Below are positions 15,890 through 24,938 of a stretch of 64,000 nt of DNA, in pieces. Origin of the DNA: Phycocordibacter sp964398865 (lineage in GTDB: Bacteria > Patescibacteriota > Minisyncoccia > Phycocordibacterales > Phycocordibacteraceae). Both the position numbers and the translations under genes were made by a program. Within the stretch, counting starts at the first letter, position 1. Each line of letters opens with the position of its first letter. The notes under the pieces were generated by a model. It had not been told where the DNA came from and searched no databases. It saw nothing but the letters and a program-made list of their open reading frames with translations. The stretch covers positions 1 through 64,000 of the forward strand of contig CAYNOO010000001.1 of assembly GCA_964398865.1 (NCBI GenBank). Reading direction: 5' to 3'.

Positions 15890-16948
15890 ATGGCAATAAA
15901 AAAGAAAGTAGAAAAAGCACCGAAGGCTCCGGTAACCTCGGCGCAAACCGGCGGACAGCCAGTGTCTGAAAGAAAAGCGGCAATCAATGAAGCAATAGCG
16001 AGCATCAAAACAAAATTCGGCGATGAATCTATCACAACCTTAGGGGCACGTCCCAAAGTTGGCGTTGACGCTATTCCCACAGGCTCTATCGGCTTGGATT
16101 GGGCGCTTGGCATCGGGGGCGTCCCGCGAGGACGCATCATAGAGATATTCGGACCGGAGTCATCAGGAAAAACAACACTCTCGTTGCACATCATCGCAGA
16201 AGCGCAGAAGAAAGGCGGCATCTGCGCATTCATAGACGCAGAACATGCACTTGATCCTGACTACGCAAAACGCCTTGGCGTAAAGACGGACGACCTTCTC
16301 GTATCACAACCCGATACCGGCGAGCAGTCGCTCGAGATTACCGAGAGCCTGGTGCGCTCAGGAAAAATCGATGTGGTCGTCATAGACTCCGTCGCTGCCC
16401 TCACTCCGAAAGATGAGATCGAGGGAGAAATGGGTCAGCAGCACATGGGCAAACAAGCAAGACTCATGTCGCAGGCACTCCGCAAGCTCACCGCCATTGT
16501 CGCAAAATCAAAGACGACGGTGATTTTCATCAATCAGATTCGTATGCAGATAGGTGTTATGTTCGGCAACCCAGAGACGACTCCGGGTGGAAAAGCGCTC
16601 AAATTTTATACGTCGGTCAGGCTTGATATACGTCGCATTGCGCAGATAAAGAAAGGAGAAGAAATTGTTGGCGGACGGGTGCGCGTTAAAGTGGTTAAAA
16701 ACAAGATTGCCGCTCCATTCAAAGTGACAGAATTTGACCTCTTGTATAACGAAGGAATCTCCCGCGAAGGAGAATTGATAGCGCTCGGTGAGAAGTTTGG
16801 GCTGGTTACAAAATCAGGCGCTTCGTACAAATATGGCGAAGAATCCTTGGGACGCGGCTATGATGCGACGCGAACCTTCCTCAAAGAGAACCCGAAAATA
16901 GCTGGAGAAATTCTTAAAGGAATTCGGACTAAATTCTTGGAAGTGTAG
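15890..16948 (+). CDS. recA: Recombinase A
   Basis: 352 residues. Walker A GPESSGKT is at about 88-95, and the FIDAEHALDP, VVIDSVAAL and FINQIRMQIGVMFGNPETTPGG (loop L2) motifs are intact. It catalyses strand exchange and coactivates any SOS response. An N-terminal basic and Ala/Pro-rich extension of about 25 residues precedes the usual core. The ATG lies 1 bp after the upstream stop, so translation is probably coupled; no clear Shine-Dalgarno sequence is seen. Confidence 0.98.
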   Translation: MAIKKKVEKAPKAPVTSAQTGGQPVSERKAAINEAIASIKTKFGDESITTLGARPKVGVDAIPTGSIGLDWALGIGGVPRGRIIEIFGPESSGKTTLSLHIIAEAQKKGGICAFIDAEHALDPDYAKRLGVKTDDLLVSQPDTGEQSLEITESLVRSGKIDVVVIDSVAALTPKDEIEGEMGQQHMGKQARLMSQALRKLTAIVAKSKTTVIFINQIRMQIGVMFGNPETTPGGKALKFYTSVRLDIRRIAQIKKGEEIVGGRVRVKVVKNKIAAPFKVTEFDLLYNEGISREGELIALGEKFGLVTKSGASYKYGEESLGRGYDATRTFLKENPKIAGEILKGIRTKFLEV

Positions 16949-16955
16949 TTGAGCG

Positions 16956-18092
16956 TTAACGAACCGCTTCGTACCCTCCAGGGACACCTTTTGGCGAAAG
17001 CACCAGCTGACCGACATGTATGTCGCGTGCGCGGAAGCCTCCGGCACAAGACAGATGGTAGTACTCCCACATGCGGCAAAACTTATCGTAGTTTTTCCCG
17101 GTCTTTTCGATCGCGGGCTTTACTGCTTCCTTGTTAGCCTGGAACTTTTTGTCCCACTCCATGAGCGTACGGTCATAGTATGCACCGAAATTATGCACAT
17201 CCTCGACGACGAAGAGTCCTTCTACGGCGGTAGTTATTTCTCCAAGACTCGGCAATTGACCATTAGGATAAATATATTTGTCGAGCCAAGGATCTATGGC
17301 GGGAGAGCGTTTATTCTGCCAGATGGTATGGAGGAGAAACAATCCATCATCTTTTACGGCGTCCCGCGCGAGTTCGAAATACCTTCGGTAATTTTTTGAA
17401 CCTACATGCTCAAACATCCCCATTGATACAACACGGTCAAATTTCTTTTCCGCCTTGAAGTCGCGATAATCTTGAAGGCGGAACTCAACGGGTAAACCTG
17501 CATAGCGCTTTTCTGCATACGCAATCTGCTCCCCTGATATCGTCACTCCTACGCACTTTGCTCCGTATTGCTCTGCGGCAAACCCCATGAACGAACCCCA
17601 GCCGCAGCCTATGTCTAAGACACGACTGCCCGCAGTGAGTCCTATTTTGCGACAGATAAGATCCTGCTTCAGAAGCTGTGCCTCATCAAGGTCTTTTGCG
17701 CCTTTCCAATACCCGCAACTGCCCGTGAGACGGGTATCAAAAGATACCTCGAAGACTTCCACGGGTAAGTCATAAAAAGTCTCGACGGTCTCAAGCGAAC
17801 GATGTTTGGTCTGTTGATTCTGATATTTAGATTGCAAAAACAACATGGCTGCGCCGAAAGAGATTGGCAACTGCTTTCCTAGCTTATGAAGAACGCAGCG
17901 ATAAAAAAACTCATCAAGCCGTTCACAGTCCCACTGACGATTCATATACCCTTCTCCGAGACCGATAGTGCCCTCGGCGATTATTCGGGAGTAAAGATTT
18001 GGGTCATGAACCTGCATGTCCCAGGGCTGGTTGCCGTTTATTCCGATACCTCCCTTGGCGAGCAGGTTACGAACAAATTGTTCTGCATTCAT
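16956..18092 (-). CDS. cfa: Cyclopropane-fatty-acyl-phospholipid synthase family methyltransferase
   Basis: 378 residues, near the family length. The N-terminal lipid-binding part has GLGEGYMNRQWDC. The SAM-binding motif VLDIGCGWGS lies at about 157-167, and the carbonate-site region and MFEHVGSKNY follow. It transfers a methylene group from S-adenosylmethionine to unsaturated acyl chains in membrane phospholipids. Convergent with recA, 7 bp apart. Notable because organisms of this type usually cannot make fatty acids, so it would modify acquired lipids. Confidence 0.92.
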   Translation of the reverse strand: MNAEQFVRNLLAKGGIGINGNQPWDMQVHDPNLYSRIIAEGTIGLGEGYMNRQWDCERLDEFFYRCVLHKLGKQLPISFGAAMLFLQSKYQNQQTKHRSLETVETFYDLPVEVFEVSFDTRLTGSCGYWKGAKDLDEAQLLKQDLICRKIGLTAGSRVLDIGCGWGSFMGFAAEQYGAKCVGVTISGEQIAYAEKRYAGLPVEFRLQDYRDFKAEKKFDRVVSMGMFEHVGSKNYRRYFELARDAVKDDGLFLLHTIWQNKRSPAIDPWLDKYIYPNGQLPSLGEITTAVEGLFVVEDVHNFGAYYDRTLMEWDKKFQANKEAVKPAIEKTGKNYDKFCRMWEYYHLSCAGGFRARDIHVGQLVLSPKGVPGGYEAVR

Positions 18093-18134
18093 GGATAAAA
18101 TTTAAATAGTGCTTTATAGAAAAACCTTAACATA

Positions 18135-18163
18135 CAAAAAACGCGCCGGAAGGACGGCGCGTC
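18135..18163 (-). terminator. Terminator of the sigma-factor unit
   Basis: On the minus strand ACGCGCCG and CGGCGCGT pair around a short loop and are followed by TTTTTTG. It lies about 25 bp past the stop of the membrane protein gene at 18186. Confidence 0.9.
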
Positions 18164-18185
18164 AGATGTGTACTATATCGCTTTC

Positions 18186-18509
18186 TTATACGGCAAGAGA
18201 AATCTTTTGCGAACGGCGGACGAAGTCTACCGCTGTCCAAAGAGCGAAGAGGAAAGCGATCGAGACGGCAAGCTGGACTGCGAGCGTAGTATTTGCAGCT
18301 GCGACGACAAAGAAATTAACTAGAGCTGGGATGCTGCTTATGTGAAGCGCGTTTGCTATGACGTTGCCAACTGAGACCGATGAGATAAAAACAAGAAGAG
18401 CGCCTACCACTACGCCAACACGGACAGCGGGGCTCGTAAGCTGACGCATAACATAGATGCCCCAGACGCGACGCATAATCTTCTTTCTCAATTCTTGATC
18501 TGACATCAT
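18186..18509 (-). CDS. Small three-helix membrane protein following the sigma factor
   Basis: 107 residues with three hydrophobic segments (about 30-48, 57-75, 76-92) and basic ends. It starts 5 bp after the sigma-factor stop, so the two are co-transcribed. The position is that of an anti-sigma factor, but no zinc-binding anti-sigma motif is visible, so a role in controlling the sigma factor is only a guess from context. Confidence 0.65.
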   Translation of the reverse strand: MMSDQELRKKIMRRVWGIYVMRQLTSPAVRVGVVVGALLVFISSVSVGNVIANALHISSIPALVNFFVVAAANTTLAVQLAVSIAFLFALWTAVDFVRRSQKISLAV

Positions 18510-18514
18510 ATTTT

Positions 18515-19171
18515 TTAATTATCGCGTGAGCCTATAATATCCCGCAATACTGCCTTCGCGCGGTGCACGCGGGTCTTTATCGCAGGCACACTGGTGCCAA
18601 GACGCGCCGCAATATCCGCATACGGGAGGTCATCAATGAAAGCGAGCTTCAGGATTTCAGCGACGTTTGCTGGAGCCTTTGCCATCCCCTTTTCTATTAC
18701 TTCGCGTGCGTATGCTTGGTGACCCTCTTTTGCTTCGATTGATAAATCTGCGAGGGATTCATAATGCTCGGTAGTCAACTCCGCAAAGCTCTCACGTCCA
18801 CGGACACCCTTGCGGTAGTGGGTGCGTGCAACATTCATAAGTATTGTAAGAGACCAAGCGCGGAAAGACCCCGACTCCCCTTTGAAGCGGGGCGCGAAAC
18901 GATAGATGCGGATAAATGCCTCCTGTACTACATCCTCTGCAGCATCCCGGCTTCCTACCACTCCTTGGACGCGGTTCAAGAACTGGGTCTGATACCTTGC
19001 TACCAACATCTCAAAAGCGCTCGGGTCAGAAAGGGAGCGCGCAAGCAGAGCCTCATCCGGCATGTTCATCAGCTCTTCCATACTGCCCATACTAAACCCT
19101 ATATTGCCCGTTGGGGCAATCGGGCGACGCAAAGCGTTTAGCCCTACCGGCAGAGTTTGAGCAATAGACAT
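18515..19171 (-). CDS. ECF-type RNA polymerase sigma factor
   Basis: 218 residues from ATG 19171. Sigma region 2 spans about 55-105 (YQTQFLNRVQGVVGSRDAAE followed by DVVQEAFIRIYRFAP). Region 4 is near 165-212, with a helix-turn-helix (LPYADIAARLGTSVPAIKTR). An N-terminal tail of about 35 residues precedes the core, and a second ATG at 19090 could also be used. A TATACC box lies 7 bp before ATG 19171, which would make the message leaderless. It would direct transcription of stress or envelope genes; the targets are unknown. Confidence 0.9.
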   Translation of the reverse strand: MSIAQTLPVGLNALRRPIAPTGNIGFSMGSMEELMNMPDEALLARSLSDPSAFEMLVARYQTQFLNRVQGVVGSRDAAEDVVQEAFIRIYRFAPRFKGESGSFRAWSLTILMNVARTHYRKGVRGRESFAELTTEHYESLADLSIEAKEGHQAYAREVIEKGMAKAPANVAEILKLAFIDDLPYADIAARLGTSVPAIKTRVHRAKAVLRDIIGSRDN

Positions 19172-19231
19172 GAATTTTGGTATAGTACTCACAGAAAGTC
19201 GCTTCGGCGCCTTTATTCATACTTATTCAGA

Positions 19232-19290
19232 AGCTTTCAGGTTTCAGATTTCCGCTGTCAGTTTTGAAGTCGAATTTGAACTTGAAAGCT
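19232..19290. repeat. 7-base-period repeat tracts between sigma and efp
   Basis: Five units from 19232 (AGCTTTC AGGTTTC and on) are followed by an opposite-sense run near 19276-19298 (TTGAACT TGAAAGC and on). Located between divergent genes, ending about 50 bp before the efp ATG. Confidence 0.8.
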
Positions 19291-19345
19291 GTAACCTAAA
19301 TGATCCCTTCGGATCCGACGAAGCGTCGCCTATCACCTAAATAAA

Positions 19346-19921
19346 ATGTCCGTACTTTCATACAACGAGATAATCCCGAAAAAGATAATTGTCTACGAAG
19401 GTCAACCTTTTGAGGTCTTGTCTTCGCATGTGTTCCGCAAGCAGCAAAGGAAGCCTGTGAATCAGACGAAACTTCGCAACCTGAAAACAGGCAAGGTGTT
19501 AGAGACTTCTTTTCACCAGGCAGAGACGGTCATGGAGGCTGATGTAGAGCGGCGTTCCGCAAAATTCCTCTACAAGAACCGTGGGGAAACGTGGTTTGCC
19601 GATCCAGAGAATCCCAAAAACCGCTTTAAGGTTGAAGAAGATATTCTTGGCGATAACGCACAATATCTTAAAACTGAGCTCATCGTCGACATCCTCGTGT
19701 GGAATGAAGAGATAATCGGGGTAACGCTCCCTATCAAGATGGAATTCAAGGTGGTAGAAGCGCCACCTTCAGTCAAAGGGAATACCGCGCAGGGCGGTAC
19801 GAAACTTGTCACCTTGGATGGTGGCGCCACGGTGAACGTACCGATGTTCATCAACGAAGGCGACGTCATTCGCATCAATACCGAAACAGGAGAATATACA
19901 GAGCGCGCTGAGAAAAACTAA
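19346..19921 (+). CDS. efp: Translation elongation factor P
   Basis: 191 residues, normal length, with the three beta-barrel domains. Domain I aligns without gaps to E. coli EF-P over FEVLSSHVFRKQQRKPVNQ. At the tip of the loop that reaches the ribosomal P site, the modified Lys34 of E. coli corresponds to Gln34 here (RKQQRKP). The last domain ends VINTETGEYTERAEKN-like (seen as RINTETGEYTERAEKN). EF-P relieves stalling at proline runs. No modification gene is seen nearby. Convergent with the next gene, sharing only a 1-bp boundary. Confidence 0.95.
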   Translation: MSVLSYNEIIPKKIIVYEGQPFEVLSSHVFRKQQRKPVNQTKLRNLKTGKVLETSFHQAETVMEADVERRSAKFLYKNRGETWFADPENPKNRFKVEEDILGDNAQYLKTELIVDILVWNEEIIGVTLPIKMEFKVVEAPPSVKGNTAQGGTKLVTLDGGATVNVPMFINEGDVIRINTETGEYTERAEKN

Positions 19922-20263
19922 TCAACTTCGAGCAGTTAGCATTTTTAGAGCTTCGGCTTTCCACTTCTCTCTGTCTTCAATAGGTTCGTGACGACGAAAC
20001 CACTCTACGGCTTTCTCCATTGCACGTATTTGTAAGTCCAACCCGTAATGTATATCTTTCATCCATTTACGACCTTCCTGTTTTGCCATTCTTTGTAAAA
20101 AAGTCATGCCGGCAATGGTGCCGGGAGTGTAGCCTATATGTTTACCAGTCTTGATTCCTGCTACTGCAGAAGCGCGACTTAAAATTTCACTCCATTCAGA
20201 AGCTGATCGGAGGGTTTCTTGTGCTACGTGTTCGAAGGATCTGTCTAAGGACATATTCCTCAC
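19922..20263 (-). CDS. Unknown 113-residue helical protein after rpsR
   Basis: A basic, Trp- and Arg-rich, mainly helical protein with no recognised family. It is the last gene of the rpsF-ssb-rpsR unit, 23 bp after rpsR, where many bacteria carry rplI (bL9). It shows no bL9 features. Alternative starts near the N-terminus (Met1 or Met4) cannot be separated. Confidence 0.6.
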   Translation of the reverse strand: MRNMSLDRSFEHVAQETLRSASEWSEILSRASAVAGIKTGKHIGYTPGTIAGMTFLQRMAKQEGRKWMKDIHYGLDLQIRAMEKAVEWFRRHEPIEDREKWKAEALKMLTARS

Positions 20264-20286
20264 TACGACGCAGTGGCGTCGTTAAT

Positions 20287-20469
20287 TTAGCGGGCAATGT
20301 ATGGGAGAAGCCCCATGAAACGAGCGTGCTTGATTGCTTTTTCAATCTTGCGCTGGTGGCTTGCCGGCATGCTGGAGCGACGAGCTCCTACGATGCGAGC
20401 ATGTGGCGTCATAAAACCCTTAAGATACTGAACATTCTTATAGTCGACGTATTTTGGTAGTGAAGACAT
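20287..20469 (-). CDS. rpsR: 30S ribosomal protein bS18
   Basis: 60 residues, slightly short for the family (65-80). It has YVDYKNVQYLKGFMTPHARI and the C-terminal ASHQRKIEKAIKHARFMGLL signature. It binds bS6 on the platform of the small subunit. Its partner rpsF and ssb lie upstream in the common S6-SSB-S18 order. The missing N-terminal extension is the only difference from usual. Confidence 0.95.
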   Translation of the reverse strand: MSSLPKYVDYKNVQYLKGFMTPHARIVGARRSSMPASHQRKIEKAIKHARFMGLLPYIAR

Positions 20470-20492
20470 GATTTTTATTATTTTTTGAATTT

Positions 20493-20534
20493 AAAGCTGG
20501 AAGCTGACAGCTGAAACCTGAAAGCTAGTAATTA
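20493..20534. repeat. 7-base-period repeat tract between ssb and rpsR
   Basis: Six units, beginning AAAGCTG GAAGCTG, each exactly 7 bases. The tract overlaps the last bases of ssb and lies inside the rpsF-ssb-rpsR operon. Confidence 0.8.
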
Positions 20535-20984
20535 AAACGGTATATCGTCAGGGCTTATTTCTTCGGCAGGATACTCTATCTCCCCACCCTTGTCACCTCC
20601 ATCCTTTCCTGGGCGCATAGGCGCGCCATCTCCTCTTGCTTCGCTGGTGCTGCCTCCTCCGGTCTTGGAACCGAACTGCACGCGCTCGGCAACGATTTCA
20701 GTGCGGTACTGCTTCGTGCCGTCTTTCTCCCATGAGCGAGTCTGCAATCTGCCTTCAACCAAGACTTGCTGACCCTTTTTCAAATACTGCGCGCAAGTCT
20801 CAGCTTGGCGACCAAAAACGACGATGTTATGAAACTCCGTCGCCTCTTTCTTCTCACCATTCTGATCCTTCCACGTACGATTCGTTGCAATACCAAAGGA
20901 AGAGACGTTCGCACCTGATGGCAATGCTTTTAACTCCGGGTCGCGGGTCAAATTTCCTGCAATGAAGACTTTATTGAGATACAT
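20532..20984 (-). CDS. ssb: Single-stranded DNA-binding protein
   Basis: 150 residues. The OB fold occupies residues 1-110 (MYLNKVFIAGNLTRDPELK, then KGQQVLVEGRLQTRSWEKDG). A Gly/Asp-rich linker leads to the acidic tip DDIPF, which recruits repair and replication proteins. It lies 2 bp downstream of rpsF. Confidence 0.97.
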   Translation of the reverse strand: MYLNKVFIAGNLTRDPELKALPSGANVSSFGIATNRTWKDQNGEKKEATEFHNIVVFGRQAETCAQYLKKGQQVLVEGRLQTRSWEKDGTKQYRTEIVAERVQFGSKTGGGSTSEARGDGAPMRPGKDGGDKGGEIEYPAEEISPDDIPF

Positions 20985-20986
20985 GC

Positions 20987-21526
20987 TTATTCAGCGACCT
21001 TCGCGTCTTCAGTGGCAATAGTTTCGAGGGCTTGATCGAGAGCAACTTCCGACATCTCTCCGCCAGTTTCCGCTTCGCGCTTCGGCTTATCAATCGAGCC
21101 GGTTGGTCCGACTACGGCTCCACTCAATGCCGCCGCTACTGCCTCCCTGTCGGTTACTACGATAAGGGAGCGCAAGATTGAAGGATTTGCATCAAGGGCG
21201 ATTTTCAAACGAGCTATTGCTTCTCGAGGAGCCTCAAACGCTACCCATCCGAAATATGCACTGTCGAAATTAGTCAACTTTCCATTGACTCTTTTTGCAA
21301 TCGCGTATGCAAGAGCGATTTTTGAAGGGAATCTATCACCAACAAACGTGACGTTCTCTCCCTTAAGGAGGGCCATAAGCGCTTGTACGGAGGCCGTTGC
21401 CTCTTCTTCAGAAAGGGTTGGAAGCAGGTGGTAGCCTACTTCATAGACGTTCGTACGAATATCATCAGCGTCATCAGTGACGGTCGGGACACCTTCCAAA
21501 TCTTCCTCTAATATCTTCGTTTCCAT
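20987..21526 (-). CDS. rpsF: 30S ribosomal protein bS6 with long C-terminal tail
   Basis: 179 residues against about 100-130 in most bacteria. The core (NVYEVGYHLLPTLSEEEA, then YAIAKRVNGKLTNFDSAYFG) matches bS6. It has about 20 extra N-terminal acidic residues and a 50-residue acidic C-terminal tail (EVALDQALETIATEDAKVAE). First gene of the S6-SSB-S18 unit. Confidence 0.9.
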   Translation of the reverse strand: METKILEEDLEGVPTVTDDADDIRTNVYEVGYHLLPTLSEEEATASVQALMALLKGENVTFVGDRFPSKIALAYAIAKRVNGKLTNFDSAYFGWVAFEAPREAIARLKIALDANPSILRSLIVVTDREAVAAALSGAVVGPTGSIDKPKREAETGGEMSEVALDQALETIATEDAKVAE

Positions 21527-21573
21527 TGTTCAGGGAGGGTACCACGGCTCACCCATTGAGGCAACGGGCGACC

Positions 21574-21608
21574 CGCTTTCAGGTTCCAGGAGCCAGCTCT
21601 CAGCTTGA
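21574..21608. repeat. 7-base-period repeat tract between rpsF and tatD
   Basis: Five units, beginning CGCTTTC AGGTTCC. The tract runs into the 3' end of the TatD-type gene by 9 bases. Confidence 0.8.
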
Positions 21609-22406
21609 AATGTTGAAAAGTCGGAGGGCGTTTTGGACAGTTGTTTCCCTTACTTGCTCCAAATCTGTACGTCTAATGCCCGCTATAGCTTCGACTATGT
21701 ATTTCACAAAGATTGGTTCATTTCTCCTCCCTCTAAAAGGGTTTGGGGTCGCGTAGGGGGCATCAGTTTCGGTCATAAGCATATCTAGGGGGGCAAATCG
21801 CACTACATCATCGTATTCGCGGGCAAAAGTGAGTACCCCCGTGAATGATGTCGTAAAGCCTAGGTTATAGAAACGCCTTGCTACATCAACATTCCCAACA
21901 AAAAAATGAATATTGCCGCGAAGTTTCTCGCCGACCTCCTTGTGTTTAGACTCAAAAATCGCAAGCATATCAAGATAGGTGTCCACAGTTCCCTTTGAAG
22001 GACGCCCATGAATCATCAGCGGCTTATCATACTTGATTGCAAACTCAATATGCTTCTCGAATTCGCGTAATTGTCGTTTCTTGGCTGTAGCAACGTCGCC
22101 CGAAATCCTAAAGTAGTCTAGCCCGCACTCCCCTACCCCCACGACTTTCGGATTCGCAATAAGCGCTTTGTATTCGCTTTCTGAAAAGGTCTCCTCTTCG
22201 GTGTCATTCGGATGCAAACCGATAGTCGCGAAGAATCCTTCCTTATCTTCAGCAAAATTAACTGCCTCGATCGAGGTCTCCTTATTCACCCCGACCGTGA
22301 TAGTCCATGTACCATTCTCCTCCATGCGCGAAAGCACTTCAGGCAAATCCTGGTCGTAGTCCTTGAACGTTACGTGAGAATGGATGTCAAAGTACTGTGC
22401 CTTCAT
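21600..22406 (-). CDS. TatD-family metal-dependent deoxyribonuclease
   Basis: 268 residues. Metal-binding motifs are in the expected order: FDIHSHV (residues 7-13), VGECGLDYF, PLMIHGRPS and the late TETDAPY. These enzymes are 3'-5' exonucleases acting in DNA repair and turnover. The second conserved His region (HFFVGNVDVAR) is slightly divergent from the usual HxFSG. It follows metG by 28 bp on the same strand. Confidence 0.9.
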   Translation of the reverse strand: MKAQYFDIHSHVTFKDYDQDLPEVLSRMEENGTWTITVGVNKETSIEAVNFAEDKEGFFATIGLHPNDTEEETFSESEYKALIANPKVVGVGECGLDYFRISGDVATAKKRQLREFEKHIEFAIKYDKPLMIHGRPSKGTVDTYLDMLAIFESKHKEVGEKLRGNIHFFVGNVDVARRFYNLGFTTSFTGVLTFAREYDDVVRFAPLDMLMTETDAPYATPNPFRGRRNEPIFVKYIVEAIAGIRRTDLEQVRETTVQNALRLFNISS

Positions 22407-22434
22407 ATAAAGACTATACGATTAATCGTATAGT

Positions 22435-23868
22435 TTATGCTCCTAGACGTGGAAATAGATTTTCTGGTTTTTTATTCTCAAGGATCGCGGTTTTAATCGC
22501 CGTATGAGTGCTTGGCATGATCGGATGCAAGAGACGAACAATGTGATAAAGCTCTCCTACCAGAATCCCAATCAGCCTACTCCCGGCTTCCTTGTCCGTC
22601 TTCACTAACTTGAACGGCTCTTCAATAGTGATTCGCTGGTCGAGCCTCTGTATTTTCCCCCAGATAAGCTCCAGTGCGTCGTTAAACTCGAAGCGTTCCA
22701 GCGCATCCTTGAACTCTTGCGGGACTGCGACTGGCGGAGGAGTGATTGCGCCCGAGAGATTGTCTTCTGCGAGCTTCATAATACGTGCAACCAAGTTACC
22801 TATGCCGTTGGTAAGCCCTGCTGTGTACCATTCATCGAGCCGCTCCCACGTGACATCCGTATCCTCCATAGGATGAACATGCCGGAGAAGAAGATATCGC
22901 GTAGCATCAACGCCGTATTTTTTTACCAAATCATAAGGCGTAATGACGTTCCCTAAACTCTTACTCATACGGTGTCCACCAGAATTTATAAAGCCGTGAT
23001 AGAAAACCTGATCGGTATTCTTGACGTCAGCAGACATGAGCATCGCCTGCCACATCAGCGACTGGAAACGCACCTGATCCTTCCCCGCCATCTGGAGTGT
23101 GTGACCTTCGTTCCAAAATTTCTTAAAATTCCCCTCTGCATCTTCTGACCAGCCTAAGGTCGATATGTAACTGGTGAGCGCATCAAACCACACATACATG
23201 ACCTGGCTTTCGTCACCCGGCACAGGCACGCCCCATGCGAGCCTCTTTTTTTCGCGCGAAATACTTAAATCCTCCAACCCTGCTTTAACAAAATTAACGC
23301 CTTCAACTCTACGCCATTCTGGAATTATGACACCCGGGCGATTCAAATACTCCAGAAGCTTTTCCTGATATTTTGAAAATCTGAAAAAATAATTTTCCTC
23401 AGAAATGGTCTCAGGCGTTAACGACGGATGCAGTACGCATTTGCCATTTTCATCAAGCTCTTTCTCGGTCTTATACGCTTCACATCCGACACAATAAACA
23501 CCTGTGTAGGTCTTTTTATAAATATCACCTGCGGCCCCGCAGCGTCGCCACATCTCTTCAGCAGCCCGGTAATGACGCGCTTCAGTTGTGCGGATGAACG
23601 CGTCAGGAGAGAGAGCAAGCGCCTCGATAAGCTTCTTAAACTCGTTTGAATAGTGGTCGACATAGGCATGAACATCCTGTCCTGCTTTCTCTGCAGCCTG
23701 TAAAATTTTCTGCCCATGCTCATCCGTTCCCATGTTGAAAAAGACCTCGTCTCCCGAAAGTCTTCTGAAGCGTGCGACCACGTCCGCCTGCACGAACTCA
23801 AGCGCATTCCCGATATGTGGATCTGCATTAACGTATGGCAGGGTCGTGGTGAGATAGAAAGTACGCAT
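22435..23868 (-). CDS. metG: Methionyl-tRNA synthetase
   Basis: 477 residues. Class I motifs are PHIGNALEF (HIGH equivalent) at about 17-25 and RMSKSLGNV (KMSKS). One zinc knuckle (CVGC...CVLH) is seen. It charges tRNA-Met. It lacks the C-terminal tRNA-binding domain found in many bacterial MetRS; a separate gene for such a domain is at 57387-57713. In a long minus-strand run between the permease at 23876 and tatD. Confidence 0.97.
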   Translation of the reverse strand: MRTFYLTTTLPYVNADPHIGNALEFVQADVVARFRRLSGDEVFFNMGTDEHGQKILQAAEKAGQDVHAYVDHYSNEFKKLIEALALSPDAFIRTTEARHYRAAEEMWRRCGAAGDIYKKTYTGVYCVGCEAYKTEKELDENGKCVLHPSLTPETISEENYFFRFSKYQEKLLEYLNRPGVIIPEWRRVEGVNFVKAGLEDLSISREKKRLAWGVPVPGDESQVMYVWFDALTSYISTLGWSEDAEGNFKKFWNEGHTLQMAGKDQVRFQSLMWQAMLMSADVKNTDQVFYHGFINSGGHRMSKSLGNVITPYDLVKKYGVDATRYLLLRHVHPMEDTDVTWERLDEWYTAGLTNGIGNLVARIMKLAEDNLSGAITPPPVAVPQEFKDALERFEFNDALELIWGKIQRLDQRITIEEPFKLVKTDKEAGSRLIGILVGELYHIVRLLHPIMPSTHTAIKTAILENKKPENLFPRLGA

Positions 23869-23875
23869 CGAACTC

Positions 23876-24934
23876 TCACTTCAGCTCTGCGAGCTGGCGG
23901 TGTTTTGATTTCTGCACATCGGTTATGAATTCCTGAAGTGCAGCTGCAAGCGGCACTGCAAGAAGTATGCCGAAAAATCCCGCAAGTTGCCCGCCGGCAA
24001 TCATCGCAAGAATCACCATTAAAGGCGGCACTCCGACAACCTGTTTCACCACGAGAGGATAGATGAGGTTTGACTGGAGAAGATTAATGATGATGAATCC
24101 GCCCGCAACAAGAAGCGCGAGCTGCGTTCCACCGGTGGTCGCACCTATGATGACTGCGAGAGTTCCTGAAACAAGCGAGCCAAACATCGGAATGATCTCT
24201 ATGCACGCGGCAAAAATGGCGATGAGAAACGCGTAAGGCACCTGGAGAATAGAGAGCCAGAGATAGCCGAGCACGCCTATGATGAGCGACAAAATGAGCT
24301 GTCCTTGCATCCAAAGCCCAATCTTGTGACGCGAACGCTTCCACAAATTAAGCGTGTAGTGCTGATGCTTAACCGGAACGACAAGCTTGAGGAAATCATC
24401 AACGCCTGTCTCTTGAAAAGCGAAATAAATCGATAAGACGATGATGAGGACAAAGGAAACGATGCCGCCGAATATCCCATACACGACATGAAGGGCTCCT
24501 TCGCCAGTAGGAACAATTAAATTTTGCAACTGTGTTAGAAGTGCCGCGGAAAATGAATGCGGAATAAAAGGCTGCAACGCGCTCACCGTACTCCCGCCGA
24601 AAATACTTTCCACCCTGAGAGAGCTTAAGAACTGCGGAAGATTAACAATAAATCCTTGTGCTTCTTCAAAAAGCGGCGGGAATAAAAGATAAATAACGGA
24701 CAAAAAGACCACAACAATAAGAGCATATACTGAGAGCACTGCCACCGCCCGAGGAAGTCGTTTTTTAACGAACCAATGGACGCCCGGTTCCACCGCTGAA
24801 GCAAGAACGATAGCGGTAAGGACTATAAGAACTAAGTCTTTGAGGAAAAAGAGAAGCCATAGAAGAAGTCCGATACCTGCCGCTGCCAAGAAAGAACCTG
24901 GGGTTATGTTGATGGTGAGCGGTCGAGTCTCCAT
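23876..24934 (-). CDS. AI-2E / PerM-family membrane protein
   Basis: 352 residues with seven to eight membrane helices. The layout is of the AI-2E transporter (PerM) family: two N-terminal helices, a periplasmic-side helical segment, then a large conserved C-terminal half with PYAFLIAIFAACIEIIPMFG and a GGGxxxNLLQSN-like motif (GGFIIINLLQSNLIYPLVV). Members export small molecules or ions. The start lies 4 bp after the glyS stop, so it is co-transcribed with glyS and metG. The substrate is unknown. Confidence 0.88.
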   Translation of the reverse strand: METRPLTINITPGSFLAAAGIGLLLWLLFFLKDLVLIVLTAIVLASAVEPGVHWFVKKRLPRAVAVLSVYALIVVVFLSVIYLLFPPLFEEAQGFIVNLPQFLSSLRVESIFGGSTVSALQPFIPHSFSAALLTQLQNLIVPTGEGALHVVYGIFGGIVSFVLIIVLSIYFAFQETGVDDFLKLVVPVKHQHYTLNLWKRSRHKIGLWMQGQLILSLIIGVLGYLWLSILQVPYAFLIAIFAACIEIIPMFGSLVSGTLAVIIGATTGGTQLALLVAGGFIIINLLQSNLIYPLVVKQVVGVPPLMVILAMIAGGQLAGFFGILLAVPLAAALQEFITDVQKSKHRQLAELK

Positions 24935-24938
24935 CCGG

